Positions 1-7,323 of a DNA stretch of 20,040 nt are shown here, piece after piece. Below the pieces are notes generated by a model that did not search any database, was not told where the DNA came from, and was given only the letters and a program-made list of their open reading frames with translations. The position numbers were made by a program, and so were the translations under genes. Positions within the stretch are counted from its first letter, which is position 1; each line of letters opens with the position of its first letter. The DNA is from Vulcanimicrobiia bacterium (GTDB taxonomy: Bacteria > Eremiobacterota > Eremiobacteria > Baltobacterales > Baltobacteraceae): the NCBI GenBank assembly GCA_024281135.1, contig JAMXLG010000021.1, positions 1 through 20,040 on the forward strand, given 5' to 3'.

Positions 1-630
1 CCGAATGACCTCACCGTGCTGAATTCCAGCGAGCACTTCATTGGTGCAATTTGCGAGGATTGCGTCGTCAACTCCGGTGAGTTCCGTCCGAATATGTACG
101 TTTCGGTGCTCAATTCGATGGCTGAAATGAGCCATACGCACGGTGCTTTCGTCGAACTCAATCACGGCGAGTCACCGCTCGGCAGCGCAGCACAGATCGC
201 ACAACGCACGATCACGACGGCAATGGCTTGGCTCGGATACAGCCAAGGTCACGTTATCGTCTACCCGGATCTCGAAGCCAACACTGCGCGTCTGGCCATC
301 TTCCCGGAAAACTCGATATACCCGGCGTCTCCGATCGAAACGATGACTACCGGCGCATCGAATATCGAGGTCTCTCCAGGAGTTTTTCGCCGCGAATTTC
401 GCGCGTGCTACTACAACCGCAGCGCGATCGGACCGTGCGCTGCAATTGTCAACGGCACGTCACATGACGTCAGGGTGTCGTCACGGTGGCTGCACGAGAG
501 CTACTACTACAAGGTCGACATGATCGGCGGAGACATTCCGGCCGGCGGACGCATCTCGCTTAGGAGCGTCCGGTTCTATCCGAACAGCACGTACATCGCT
601 CCCGGACACGGTCTCATGATTGTCCGTTAA
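1..630 (+). CDS. Secreted GH-like protein, C-terminal part (5' truncated)
   Basis: The frame is open from the first base, so the gene begins before the window; a GTG at 16 is internal. It stops with TAA at 628-630. The visible 209 residues align end to end with the C-terminal part of the lipoprotein at 702-2258. Shared blocks include CEDC near the start, VLNSMA, AMAWLGY, FRREFR, CAAIVNG and GGDI..GGR, with roughly half the residues identical by eye. The paired cysteines (CEDC, and the C..C around FRREFR and CAAIV) are conserved, which suggests disulfides and an extracytoplasmic location. The end of the protein (WLH, GGDI, final ILLVR/LMIVR) looks like a beta-sandwich tail. A role in handling the polysaccharide encoded next door is inferred only from position. 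Signal peptide and any catalytic region lie outside the window. Confidence 0.85.
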   Translation, partial: PNDLTVLNSSEHFIGAICEDCVVNSGEFRPNMYVSVLNSMAEMSHTHGAFVELNHGESPLGSAAQIAQRTITTAMAWLGYSQGHVIVYPDLEANTARLAIFPENSIYPASPIETMTTGASNIEVSPGVFRREFRACYYNRSAIGPCAAIVNGTSHDVRVSSRWLHESYYYKVDMIGGDIPAGGRISLRSVRFYPNSTYIAPGHGLMIVR

Positions 631-650
631 GTTCAGCGAATCAAAGCAAA

Positions 651-693
651 TGCAATGGCGCCGAGCATATGCCCGGTGCCATTGTATTTTGTT
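651..693. terminator. Shared bidirectional terminator between convergent paralogues
   Basis: The arms at 651-663 and 674-686 form a stem of about 13 bp with two G-T wobbles and a 10-nt loop. On + it is followed by a T-rich run (687-693). On - the flanking sequence is also T-rich. It sits 20 nt past the + stop at 630 and just past the - stop at 702, so it can end transcription from both sides. Confidence 0.7.
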
Positions 694-701
694 ATCGGAA
701 A

Positions 702-2258
702 CTAACGAACGAGGAGAATGGCCTGCCCCGGCTGTAGCGTCGTTGTGGCCGGAACGAATGCTTGCGAATTTAGCAGCATCCGGCCTCCGGACGCGATATC
801 GCCGCCCGAGAGCTGGACCACGTGCCGGTAGGTAAGGTGCAGCCACGACGGCGAGATGGTTACCGCCGTTGTGGTGTTGCCGTTGACGATTGCGGCACAC
901 TGACCAATGAAGGCGCCGAAATTGTAGCACGAGCGAAACTCACGGCGAAACACGCGCGTAGCTCCAACTTGAATGTCCGCATAGGACAACGTCATGCTTT
1001 CCACGGGACTGGTCGGAACGATGTTGTATTCCGGCCAAACCGCCAGGTTTTTGCTACCGTACTCGAGGTCCGGGAAGACGATCGTGTGCCCGGGGCTATA
1101 TCCAAGCCACGCCATCGCCGCGGTAATGTTCCGATCTTCGATTTGTATCGCGCTGCCCGGTGGATCGTTGGCAATGTTTAGCTCGATGAACGATCCGTTT
1201 GGAATCGCGTTGATTTGCGCCATTGAATTAAGGACCCCGATATATTCTTGCGGCCGCAACTTCCCGAGGCTATCGACGCAGTCTTCACACTCGCCTCCGA
1301 ACATATTGGTGCTCCCTTTGATCAGTCCGAGATCGGTCGCGCCCGTTTGGACATACGTAATGCCGTTCCAGAACAATTTCATGGGAGCGCCGTTGCTATG
1401 GGTCAAACTCGCAAAGAGCAACTTATGCGCCTGAACGACTGATGCATCGGTTGGGTATTCCTCGGTGGTCGTGCAGAGGCGCCATGGCGGGTTCTCTGGG
1501 CACATGCCGCCGCCCGTACCGTAAAATTGTGTAATGACCTGTGCGCTCGTTTCATCCATCAAGACGTAGTCGTACGAATCGGCATACGTGTTCAGATACG
1601 ATTTGATGAATGCGCGAACGTTAGCGTTGAAGTGGTCCAAGGCATACACGGGCGAGAGAATTGCGGTCGACGCGCACTTGAAGTTACGATGTCCGATAAG
1701 GCGATGCGCGAAGTCGGTGTAACCCGCCTGGTGCATAAACCATGGCTCGGTCGCTACACTTAGGAGGCTCTTCGCATAAACGGACGTGCAGTTGCCGATC
1801 GGGTAGACGAAATTCGGCTCGAAATAAAACACTGAGTAGCAAGCGTTCGAACCAGCGCAGTCGGCGATGGCCTTCGTATTCTTAAACGCGCCCTCGGCAT
1901 ATGTCAGATACGCATGTGCAAGCGCGGGAGTGCCCGCGGAGCCCTGTGCCGTGTATTCGTCATAGGCCATCGTAGGAAGATGTTTGAGAACGCCCGCAAT
2001 GGGAGTGCTCAACGGCGTGGGAGACGGATTTGCTGGACCTGATGTTGGCCCTGTCGTAGGAAGCGACGTCGGCCCCGTTGGAACGCCCGAACCCGAGGGT
2101 ACCGGAACAGGCGGTACGCCTGGATTGGCCGATGTGGTTGCGCCCGGCACCGTCTGCGGCACATTCGGAGTGCCGCCCGAACCGCCGCCACACCCTGTCC
2201 CGACGAGCATTGCAACAACGGCTGTTGTCAGCAACACTGTACGTGCTGGCAACTTCAT
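702..2258 (-). CDS. Cysteine-rich secreted lipoprotein, putative glycoside-hydrolase-like
   Basis: This is a 518-residue protein. The N-terminus is a hydrophobic signal with a lipobox-like VGTGC (Cys23). A Gly/Pro/Ser/Thr-rich linker follows to about residue 90, typical of exported proteins tethered to a membrane. The globular part has many cysteines (DCAGSNAC, NFKC, GGMC, WRLC, GECEDC, RSCYN, GQCAAIV) and segments such as YDYVLMDET and KLFWNGITYV. These resemble the strand-end acidic motifs of TIM-barrel glycoside-hydrolase-like proteins. No family can be assigned with certainty. A weak ribosome site (AGGTGA) precedes the ATG by 4 nt. The gene lies 58 nt downstream of the glycosyltransferase on the same strand, so it may be the last gene of the polysaccharide operon or have its own promoter. 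A paralogue lies head-on at 1-630. A polysaccharide lyase/hydrolase role in trimming or export is inference. Confidence 0.8.
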   Translation of the reverse strand: MKLPARTVLLTTAVVAMLVGTGCGGGSGGTPNVPQTVPGATTSANPGVPPVPVPSGSGVPTGPTSLPTTGPTSGPANPSPTPLSTPIAGVLKHLPTMAYDEYTAQGSAGTPALAHAYLTYAEGAFKNTKAIADCAGSNACYSVFYFEPNFVYPIGNCTSVYAKSLLSVATEPWFMHQAGYTDFAHRLIGHRNFKCASTAILSPVYALDHFNANVRAFIKSYLNTYADSYDYVLMDETSAQVITQFYGTGGGMCPENPPWRLCTTTEEYPTDASVVQAHKLLFASLTHSNGAPMKLFWNGITYVQTGATDLGLIKGSTNMFGGECEDCVDSLGKLRPQEYIGVLNSMAQINAIPNGSFIELNIANDPPGSAIQIEDRNITAAMAWLGYSPGHTIVFPDLEYGSKNLAVWPEYNIVPTSPVESMTLSYADIQVGATRVFRREFRSCYNFGAFIGQCAAIVNGNTTTAVTISPSWLHLTYRHVVQLSGGDIASGGRMLLNSQAFVPATTTLQPGQAILLVR

Positions 2259-2269
2259 TTCACCTACAA

Positions 2270-2285
2270 TAACAATTCATTGTTA
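2270..2285. repeat. Short perfect palindrome upstream of the lipoprotein gene
   Basis: TAACAAT and ATTGTTA face each other across a 2-nt centre. The site lies 11 nt before the lipoprotein start and directly upstream of its ribosome site, within the 58-nt gap after the glycosyltransferase gene. This position suits a repressor operator or a small mRNA hairpin. There is no T-tract, so it is not a clear terminator. The function is unproven. Confidence 0.3.
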
Positions 2286-2316
2286 CTTCAACCTATCCAT
2301 AAAATGCAAACCGGTT

Positions 2317-3558
2317 TTAGCGCGTTGCTGTGCGAGTATGTACCCGATGTGGGGCTGATTCCATCGAACGCAGCCACTCTTCAACGATCGATCCCCAAGC
2401 AAAACGTTCGACGGCAAGCCTTCGCGCGTTTTGTGACATAGCTTCGCGGCGCGCGGGATCGCGCGCAATCGCTCGCATGTTTTCCGCAATCGCGTTCGAA
2501 TTTTCTGGTTCCGCAACAAGGCCCGCGCCTGCTTCGGAAATGAGCGCCGCGCTTTCGCCCTCGCCGCAATAGAGCACTGGAACTCCGCATGCTAGCGACG
2601 GAAACATTTTCGATGGACGCGCGCCGCGCATGAGCGGGCTGTTGACGAGCGGAACGATCGATGCCGTAGCGAGCGAGAAATACTCGGGCATCTCGGAGAG
2701 CGGCACGGGTTCCACAAAGCGCACGTTGGAGATATTCTCAGTGCGCGCGCGCTGCACGAGCGACGCTTTTACCGGTCCGGACCCGACGAACACGACGTCG
2801 GCTTCTTCTTCAACGAGCTTCGCCGCAGTGAGAACGGAGCCGAGCCCCTGCGCGATGCCGTGCGTTCCGGCATATATAAACACCGGACGTCCGCTAAGTC
2901 GTAGCTTTTTGGCGAGCGCAACGCTGCCGGCGCGCGGCACGAAGGTATCGACATCGATGCCGTTCGGAAAGAACCGCACTTTATTTGCGGGTACGCGCTT
3001 GTGATCGCGCAAGGCGCTCGCAATGCCCTCAGTCACCGCATTTACGACGCTTGCGCGCCGGTACGACCACGCTTCGAGCATTTCCGCAAGACGCATTACG
3101 ACGCCGTCGTTCATCACACCGAGTTCACGCACCGAGTCGGGCCACAAGTCCGAGACGTTGAACACCATGGCGGCGCGACGTGCGCGCGCGCCTATCCATC
3201 CGGGAATGCTTAAAAATAGCGGAGGCGACTCGACGAATACGATGTCTGCCGGTCCGGCCTTGGCGAGACCGATTATGCTGCTGCACGTGAACGAAAGATA
3301 GTTCAGCATGCGTTTAATACCGGTTCCGGTCGCAGCATAGACCCAGGTCCGGTGCACGCGCACGCCGTCGAGCGTCTCAGACTTATAGAAATGGCGTCGA
3401 TATGCGTCGTGCACGCGGCCGGTGAGGTGATTCGGCATTGCCGTTACCACCTCAACGGTATGTCCGCGCAGACGCAGCTCACGCGCGAAAGCCGCAAGAC
3501 GCGTCTGCGGGGCGCCGATCTCCGGCGGATAGTATTGCGTGAGGATTAGGACACGCAC
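2317..3558 (-). CDS. GT4-family glycosyltransferase, WbuB-like
   Basis: A 413-residue GT-B glycosyltransferase. The N-terminal acceptor domain opens with LILTQYYPPEIGAPQTR, the signature of WbuB-like (N-acetyl-fucosamine type) transferases. The C-terminal donor domain shows PNGID (198-202), YAGTHG (229-234) and the nucleotide-sugar block PSKMFP..ACGVPVLY (315-330), followed by acidic E-rich sugar contacts. It should act on the cytoplasmic face of the membrane, adding a sugar to a lipid-linked repeat unit. The start is GTG, with GGTGG about 5 nt upstream, and overlaps the epimerase gene by 13 nt, so translation is probably coupled. Its substrate is not readable. A 6-deoxy-amino sugar made through the WbpM-type dehydratase, or the diacetamido-uronic acid made by the other genes, are both plausible. 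Confidence 0.88.
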   Translation of the reverse strand: MRVLILTQYYPPEIGAPQTRLAAFARELRLRGHTVEVVTAMPNHLTGRVHDAYRRHFYKSETLDGVRVHRTWVYAATGTGIKRMLNYLSFTCSSIIGLAKAGPADIVFVESPPLFLSIPGWIGARARRAAMVFNVSDLWPDSVRELGVMNDGVVMRLAEMLEAWSYRRASVVNAVTEGIASALRDHKRVPANKVRFFPNGIDVDTFVPRAGSVALAKKLRLSGRPVFIYAGTHGIAQGLGSVLTAAKLVEEEADVVFVGSGPVKASLVQRARTENISNVRFVEPVPLSEMPEYFSLATASIVPLVNSPLMRGARPSKMFPSLACGVPVLYCGEGESAALISEAGAGLVAEPENSNAIAENMRAIARDPARREAMSQNARRLAVERFAWGSIVEEWLRSMESAPHRVHTRTATR

Positions 3559-4637
3559 GGTTCCACCCGTTCCGCAACGGGAATGTACCTGAACATCGCA
3601 TCGACGATGCGCCGCGCGCTATCCCCCGCTCCAAACGGGAAAATCCGCTCTGCCGGCGCGTTGCGCTGCGCTGCACGTGCAATTGCGACGGGATCGCTGC
3701 CCGCGATGACGTTCCACTCATCCATGAGCGTCTCGATCCACTCCGTCGTGTCGCGCAAGGTCACGCACGGCGTTCCGAGCGTGATGCACTCCTTCTGCAT
3801 GCCGCCGGAATCCGTAAGCACCACGCGCGCGTGTTGCTGCAATGCGAGCATGTCCAAATACGATAACGGCTCACACGTTACGATCCCGTCGCCGGCACCA
3901 ACGCGGAACGCTTCGACGAGCGGCCGCGTTCGTGGATGCACGGGGAAGACGATCGGCATGCCGGCCTTGCGCAACCCTGCAATCAGCCGCCCAAAAACTG
4001 CGGTGTTATCGGTATTGCCTGCGCGGTGGATCGTCGCGACAGCGTAATTCTTCTCTTTGAGATCGAAGCGATCCAAAATCGCGGGACGCGTGGGAAGACG
4101 ATCCGCAGCAAGCAGCGCGAGATCGACCATCAAATCGCCGGTGACCTCTATCGGTGCCGTGATACCTTCGTTCTGCAGTTGGCGCGCGGCCGATTCGCCG
4201 GGTGCCAGCAGCAGATCCCCAAGACGATCCGCGACGAGCCGGTTTATCTCTTCGGGCATCGATTTATCGAACGAACGCAGTCCGGCTTCAACGTGCACCA
4301 AAGGCACGCCGAGCTTCGATGCGACGAGCGCTCCGGCGAGCGTGCTGTTCGTATCGCCGTACACGAGGACACAATCCGGGTCGCACTCGAGCACGATCGG
4401 CTCGAGCCGCATCATCATATGCGCGGTTTGGTCCGCATGCGAACCGGATCCGACGCCCAGATGCCAATGCGGCTCCGGCAACTCCAGCTCGCTGAAAAAG
4501 ACGTCGCTCATGCGTTCGTCGTAATGCTGACCGGTGTGCGCGAGCCGTTCGTCGACTCCGCGCGCCTGGAACTCGCGTGAGAGCAGCGCGGCCTTTATGA
4601 ATTGCGGCCGCGCGCCGACGACGCTGAGAACGCGCAT
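3546..4637 (-). CDS. UDP-N-acetylglucosamine 2-epimerase family, WbpI/WlbD-like
   Basis: A 363-residue non-hydrolysing C2-epimerase. Visible motifs are GARPQFIKAA (8-17), TGQHYD (35-40), GDTNSTLAGAL with Asp95, HVEAGLRS with Glu117 and MPEEINR with Glu131. These are the acidic residues used by WecB-type epimerases. The conserved histidine is in TIHRAGNTD (His204), and the nucleotide-binding TDSGGMQKE is near the C-terminus. TIHR.xNTD rather than THRREN points to the WbpI/WlbD branch, which epimerises UDP-2,3-diacetamido-glucuronic acid to the manno form. The usual Glu after the Ala (HRAEN) appears to be Gly here. The gene starts with ATG 3 nt after the aminotransferase stop. Neighbours supply exactly the upstream steps, so the WbpI-like role is favoured over plain WecB. 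Confidence 0.9.
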   Translation of the reverse strand: MRVLSVVGARPQFIKAALLSREFQARGVDERLAHTGQHYDERMSDVFFSELELPEPHWHLGVGSGSHADQTAHMMMRLEPIVLECDPDCVLVYGDTNSTLAGALVASKLGVPLVHVEAGLRSFDKSMPEEINRLVADRLGDLLLAPGESAARQLQNEGITAPIEVTGDLMVDLALLAADRLPTRPAILDRFDLKEKNYAVATIHRAGNTDNTAVFGRLIAGLRKAGMPIVFPVHPRTRPLVEAFRVGAGDGIVTCEPLSYLDMLALQQHARVVLTDSGGMQKECITLGTPCVTLRDTTEWIETLMDEWNVIAGSDPVAIARAAQRNAPAERIFPFGAGDSARRIVDAMFRYIPVAERVEPCVS

Positions 4638-4640
4638 GGT

Positions 4641-5750
4641 TTAGGCAACCGCCTCGGCGGCAATCGCTGTGCGCAACGCATCGCGCACCGCTTCCCGCTG
4701 CTCTGCCCGCAGTTCCGGGAACATCGGCAGCGACAACACTTCACGCGCTGCACGTTCGGAGTGCGGGAACGCGCCTTCGCCGAAGCCGAGCACACGGTGT
4801 ACTTCCTGAAGATGCAACGGTACCGGGTAGTAGACCATCGTTTGTACGCCGGAGTCCTTGAGCAGTTGCTGCACGCGGTCGCGATCCCGTACGCGGATCG
4901 TGTACTGGTGATAGGCGTGAAGCGTTCCGCCCGTCTCGCCCGGTACTTGCGCGAACTCCCGAAGGTTCTCGGTATACCAGTGGGCGTTGGCCCGACGGCG
5001 TTCGATCCAGCGATCCAGATGCGGCAGCTTCACGCGCAGAATCGCGGCTTGCACTTCATCCAAGCGGCTATTGACGCCGAGTTCCTCATGATGATATTTC
5101 ACTCGGCCACCGTGCGCGCGCAGGCTGCGCATACGATCGGCAAGGTCCTTGCGATTCGTCGTAACCATTCCGCCGTCACCATACGCACCGAGATTCTTCG
5201 ACGGGAAGAAGCTGAACGCACCGACGTCACCGAAGGAACCGGTTTTCTTTCCATCGATCGTCGAACCGATCGATTGGGCGCAATCCTCGACTACGGCCAG
5301 ATTGTGCTTCTTCGCAATCGCCATGATCTCGCGCATCGGAGCGGGATGACCGTAGAGATGCACCGGGAGAATCGCTTTCGTCTGCGGCGTAATCGCGGCT
5401 TCGATCAGCGCCGGATCGATGTTGAACGTCGCGGGGTCGATGTCGACGAAAACCGGGGTCGCACCGACGATCCCGATCGCCTCCGTCGTTGCCACGAACG
5501 TGAACGGAGTCGTAATGACCTCGTCGCCGGGTCCGATATCGAGTGCGCGCAGCGCCAGGTGCAGCGCATCCGTGCCGGAATTCAGGCCAACCGCATATTC
5601 CGTGCCGACATACCGCGCGATTTCGCCCTCGAGCGCTTGCACGTTCGGACCGTTGATGAAATGGCAGCCCTCGAATACTTCTTCAACCGCGCGCGTGATC
5701 TCGCTTTTGAGCTCGTGATACTGCTCGCGCAGATCAAGAATGGGAATCAT
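4641..5750 (-). CDS. DegT/DnrJ/EryC1 aminotransferase, WbpE/WlbC-like
   Basis: A 369-residue PLP-dependent sugar aminotransferase. The PLP lysine is Lys185 in FFPSKNLGAYGDGG, the pyridine-ring aspartate is Asp156 in VEDCAQS, and the substrate loop NSGTDALHLAL lies at 58-67. In the Wbp/Wlb pathway this enzyme transaminates the 3-keto group of UDP-3-keto-GlcNAc-uronic acid, using glutamate. The frame stays open about 70 codons further upstream, inside the acetyltransferase gene, but that part is arginine-rich shadow sequence. The ATG at 5750 has GGAG about 8 nt upstream, begins the family-typical IPILDL, and overlaps the preceding stop as ATGA. I therefore chose it. Translational coupling to the acetyltransferase is likely. 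Confidence 0.92.
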   Translation of the reverse strand: MIPILDLREQYHELKSEITRAVEEVFEGCHFINGPNVQALEGEIARYVGTEYAVGLNSGTDALHLALRALDIGPGDEVITTPFTFVATTEAIGIVGATPVFVDIDPATFNIDPALIEAAITPQTKAILPVHLYGHPAPMREIMAIAKKHNLAVVEDCAQSIGSTIDGKKTGSFGDVGAFSFFPSKNLGAYGDGGMVTTNRKDLADRMRSLRAHGGRVKYHHEELGVNSRLDEVQAAILRVKLPHLDRWIERRRANAHWYTENLREFAQVPGETGGTLHAYHQYTIRVRDRDRVQQLLKDSGVQTMVYYPVPLHLQEVHRVLGFGEGAFPHSERAAREVLSLPMFPELRAEQREAVRDALRTAIAAEAVA

Positions 5751-6343
5751 TTGGTTCTCCGTACGGTTTCGCCTGATTTCTCGTACTCGCGGTCGCATTC
5801 TGCGCACGACGCACGATCGTCGGCAAAGGTGAGTTTGATGCCGCATTCGCAGGCGTAGCCGCGAATACGCGCTGGATTTCCGTAGACCATCGCATACGCC
5901 GGCACGTCTTTGGTGACGACCGATCCGGCCCCGACGAACGCGAATTCGCCTAGCGTGTGTCCGCACACGACCGTCGCATTTGCTCCGATCGAAGCGCCGC
6001 GCTTGACGATCGTTGGGGCATAATCGGCCGCCGTGTTGCGCGGCGTACCGGAACGAGGCGTGGTCACGTTCGTGAACACCATACTCGGTCCGCAGAACAC
6101 GTCATCTTCCAGCACGACGCCTTCGTAGACCGACACGTTGTTTTGAATCTTGACGTTGTTTCCGATCGTGACGTTCGGTGAAATAACGACGTTCTGCCCG
6201 ATCGAGCACTTCTTACCGATACGCGCATTGGCCATGACGTGGCAAAAATGCCAAATCTTGGTGCCTTCGCCGATCTGCGACGGCTCGTCGACGTAGGACG
6301 ATTCGTGAACGAAGTATGGTTTAGTGCGATCTATGACGGTCAA
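5747..6343 (-). CDS. Hexapeptide N-acetyltransferase, WbpD/WlbB-like, with Cys4 tail
   Basis: A 198-residue left-handed beta-helix acetyltransferase with repeated hexapeptides (IGKKCS, IGQNVV, IGNNVK and others). It has the WHF motif with the likely catalytic His32, FTNVTTPRS near 90-98, and the closing GNPARIRG. In the Wbp/Wlb pathway it transfers acetyl from acetyl-CoA to the 3-amino group of UDP-GlcNAc3NA. The C-terminal tail carries CEC and CAEC (Cys165, 167, 180, 183), a zinc-ribbon-like Cys4 set. I take the TTG at 6343 as start because GGAGG lies 7 nt upstream, it overlaps the previous TGA, and the first ATG would remove part of the helix. Its stop overlaps the aminotransferase ATG by 4 nt. 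Confidence 0.9.
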   Translation of the reverse strand: MTVIDRTKPYFVHESSYVDEPSQIGEGTKIWHFCHVMANARIGKKCSIGQNVVISPNVTIGNNVKIQNNVSVYEGVVLEDDVFCGPSMVFTNVTTPRSGTPRNTAADYAPTIVKRGASIGANATVVCGHTLGEFAFVGAGSVVTKDVPAYAMVYGNPARIRGYACECGIKLTFADDRASCAECDREYEKSGETVRRTK

Positions 6344-7323
6344 CTAACAGCCTCCAGGGACGGGTGAGCAAACTCGTTGTTTGTGGCTAGCATCGTGAGC
6401 ACTTGAACGACCCGCAACCCTTCCTCGCCGTCCGTCAGCGGGTGCGTACCCGCGGTTACGGCGTCGATGAATGCTTGCATCTCGGCTGCGAGCGGTTCCG
6501 ATGTTCCGAATGAAATATCGCGCGAATCTTCACGCCAGAGCTCGATGTGATCGCGCTCGCCGGGAGAATCGCCGCACGGTGTCAACGAAAGTTGTGCCCC
6601 GGCGCGCGAATCAGTCAAACGCAACACGCCCGTCGAACCGAACACATCGAGCCGCGCTGTTTTGTCCGGATCGAGCCAGCTGACTTCAATATGCGCCGAG
6701 CGCCCGCCGGTGAAGATCAGATCGGCGTAAGCAAAGTCCGCAATCTGCGGCCGAACGAACGCCGACATCGCGCTTTTCGCGCTCTCCGGCGTCCCGCCGA
6801 AGATCTCCAGCGTTACCGCGATGTCATGCGGTGCAAAACTCCACCACACGTTTTCTTGCGAGCGGAGCCGTCCCCAGGACAACCGTCGCGAGCGAACGTG
6901 GCGAACGTCGCCGATGGCTCCCTCCTCGATGAGCGCAAGCATGCGGCGCACTGCGGGATGGTAGAGCAAGAGATGACCGACGAAGAGCGTACGTCCGCCG
7001 GCCCTTGCCGCTCGAACGACGGTTGCCGCGTCGTCGGCGCTCATCGCGAGCGGTTTTTCGACGAAGACGTGTTTGCCGGCTGCGATTGCCTCGAGCGCAA
7101 GCTCCGCGTGAAGCGGTGCAGGGGCCGCAATCACGACTGCATCGATGTCGCGTTCGAGCAGCGAGGCGAGGTCGAACTCGAGTCCCACCTCGGGATATTG
7201 CTCCGCAATCCTTGCGATCGCGGCTTCGTTTGCGTCGCAGACGCTCTCGAGAACACCGAGTTCCGAGCAAACGCGAACCAGGTTTGCGCCCCAATAGCCG
7301 GCGCCGATTACGCCTACTTTCAC
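6340..7323 (-). CDS. Gfo/Idh/MocA oxidoreductase, WlbA/WbpB-like 3-dehydrogenase
   Basis: A 327-residue NAD(P)-dependent oxidoreductase. The Rossmann motif GVIGAGYWG lies at residues 4-12, and VEKPLA (88-93) carries the family lysine Lys90. A His in FAPHDI lies in the active-site region of the C-terminal domain. In the Wbp/Wlb pathway this protein oxidises C3 of UDP-GlcNAc-uronic acid, giving the ketone that the DegT enzyme then aminates. The start is GTG in a GTGA overlap with the stop of the 6-dehydrogenase, and the stop overlaps the TTG of the acetyltransferase. Length and gene order match the known pathway. Related oxidoreductases act on many substrates, so the specific reaction is inferred from context. 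Confidence 0.9.
   Translation of the reverse strand: MKVGVIGAGYWGANLVRVCSELGVLESVCDANEAAIARIAEQYPEVGLEFDLASLLERDIDAVVIAAPAPLHAELALEAIAAGKHVFVEKPLAMSADDAATVVRAARAGGRTLFVGHLLLYHPAVRRMLALIEEGAIGDVRHVRSRRLSWGRLRSQENVWWSFAPHDIAVTLEIFGGTPESAKSAMSAFVRPQIADFAYADLIFTGGRSAHIEVSWLDPDKTARLDVFGSTGVLRLTDSRAGAQLSLTPCGDSPGERDHIELWREDSRDISFGTSEPLAAEMQAFIDAVTAGTHPLTDGEEGLRVVQVLTMLATNNEFAHPSLEAVS

Noticed and set aside
4602..5858. Long open frame on + (418 codons)
   Set aside because: It is antisense to the epimerase and aminotransferase genes, is arginine-rich with no domain, and the - strand genes carry clear catalytic motifs.
5751..5966. N-terminal extension of the aminotransferase
   Set aside because: The extra residues are arginine-rich shadow of the acetyltransferase gene. 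ATG at 5750 has a ribosome site and the family-typical start.
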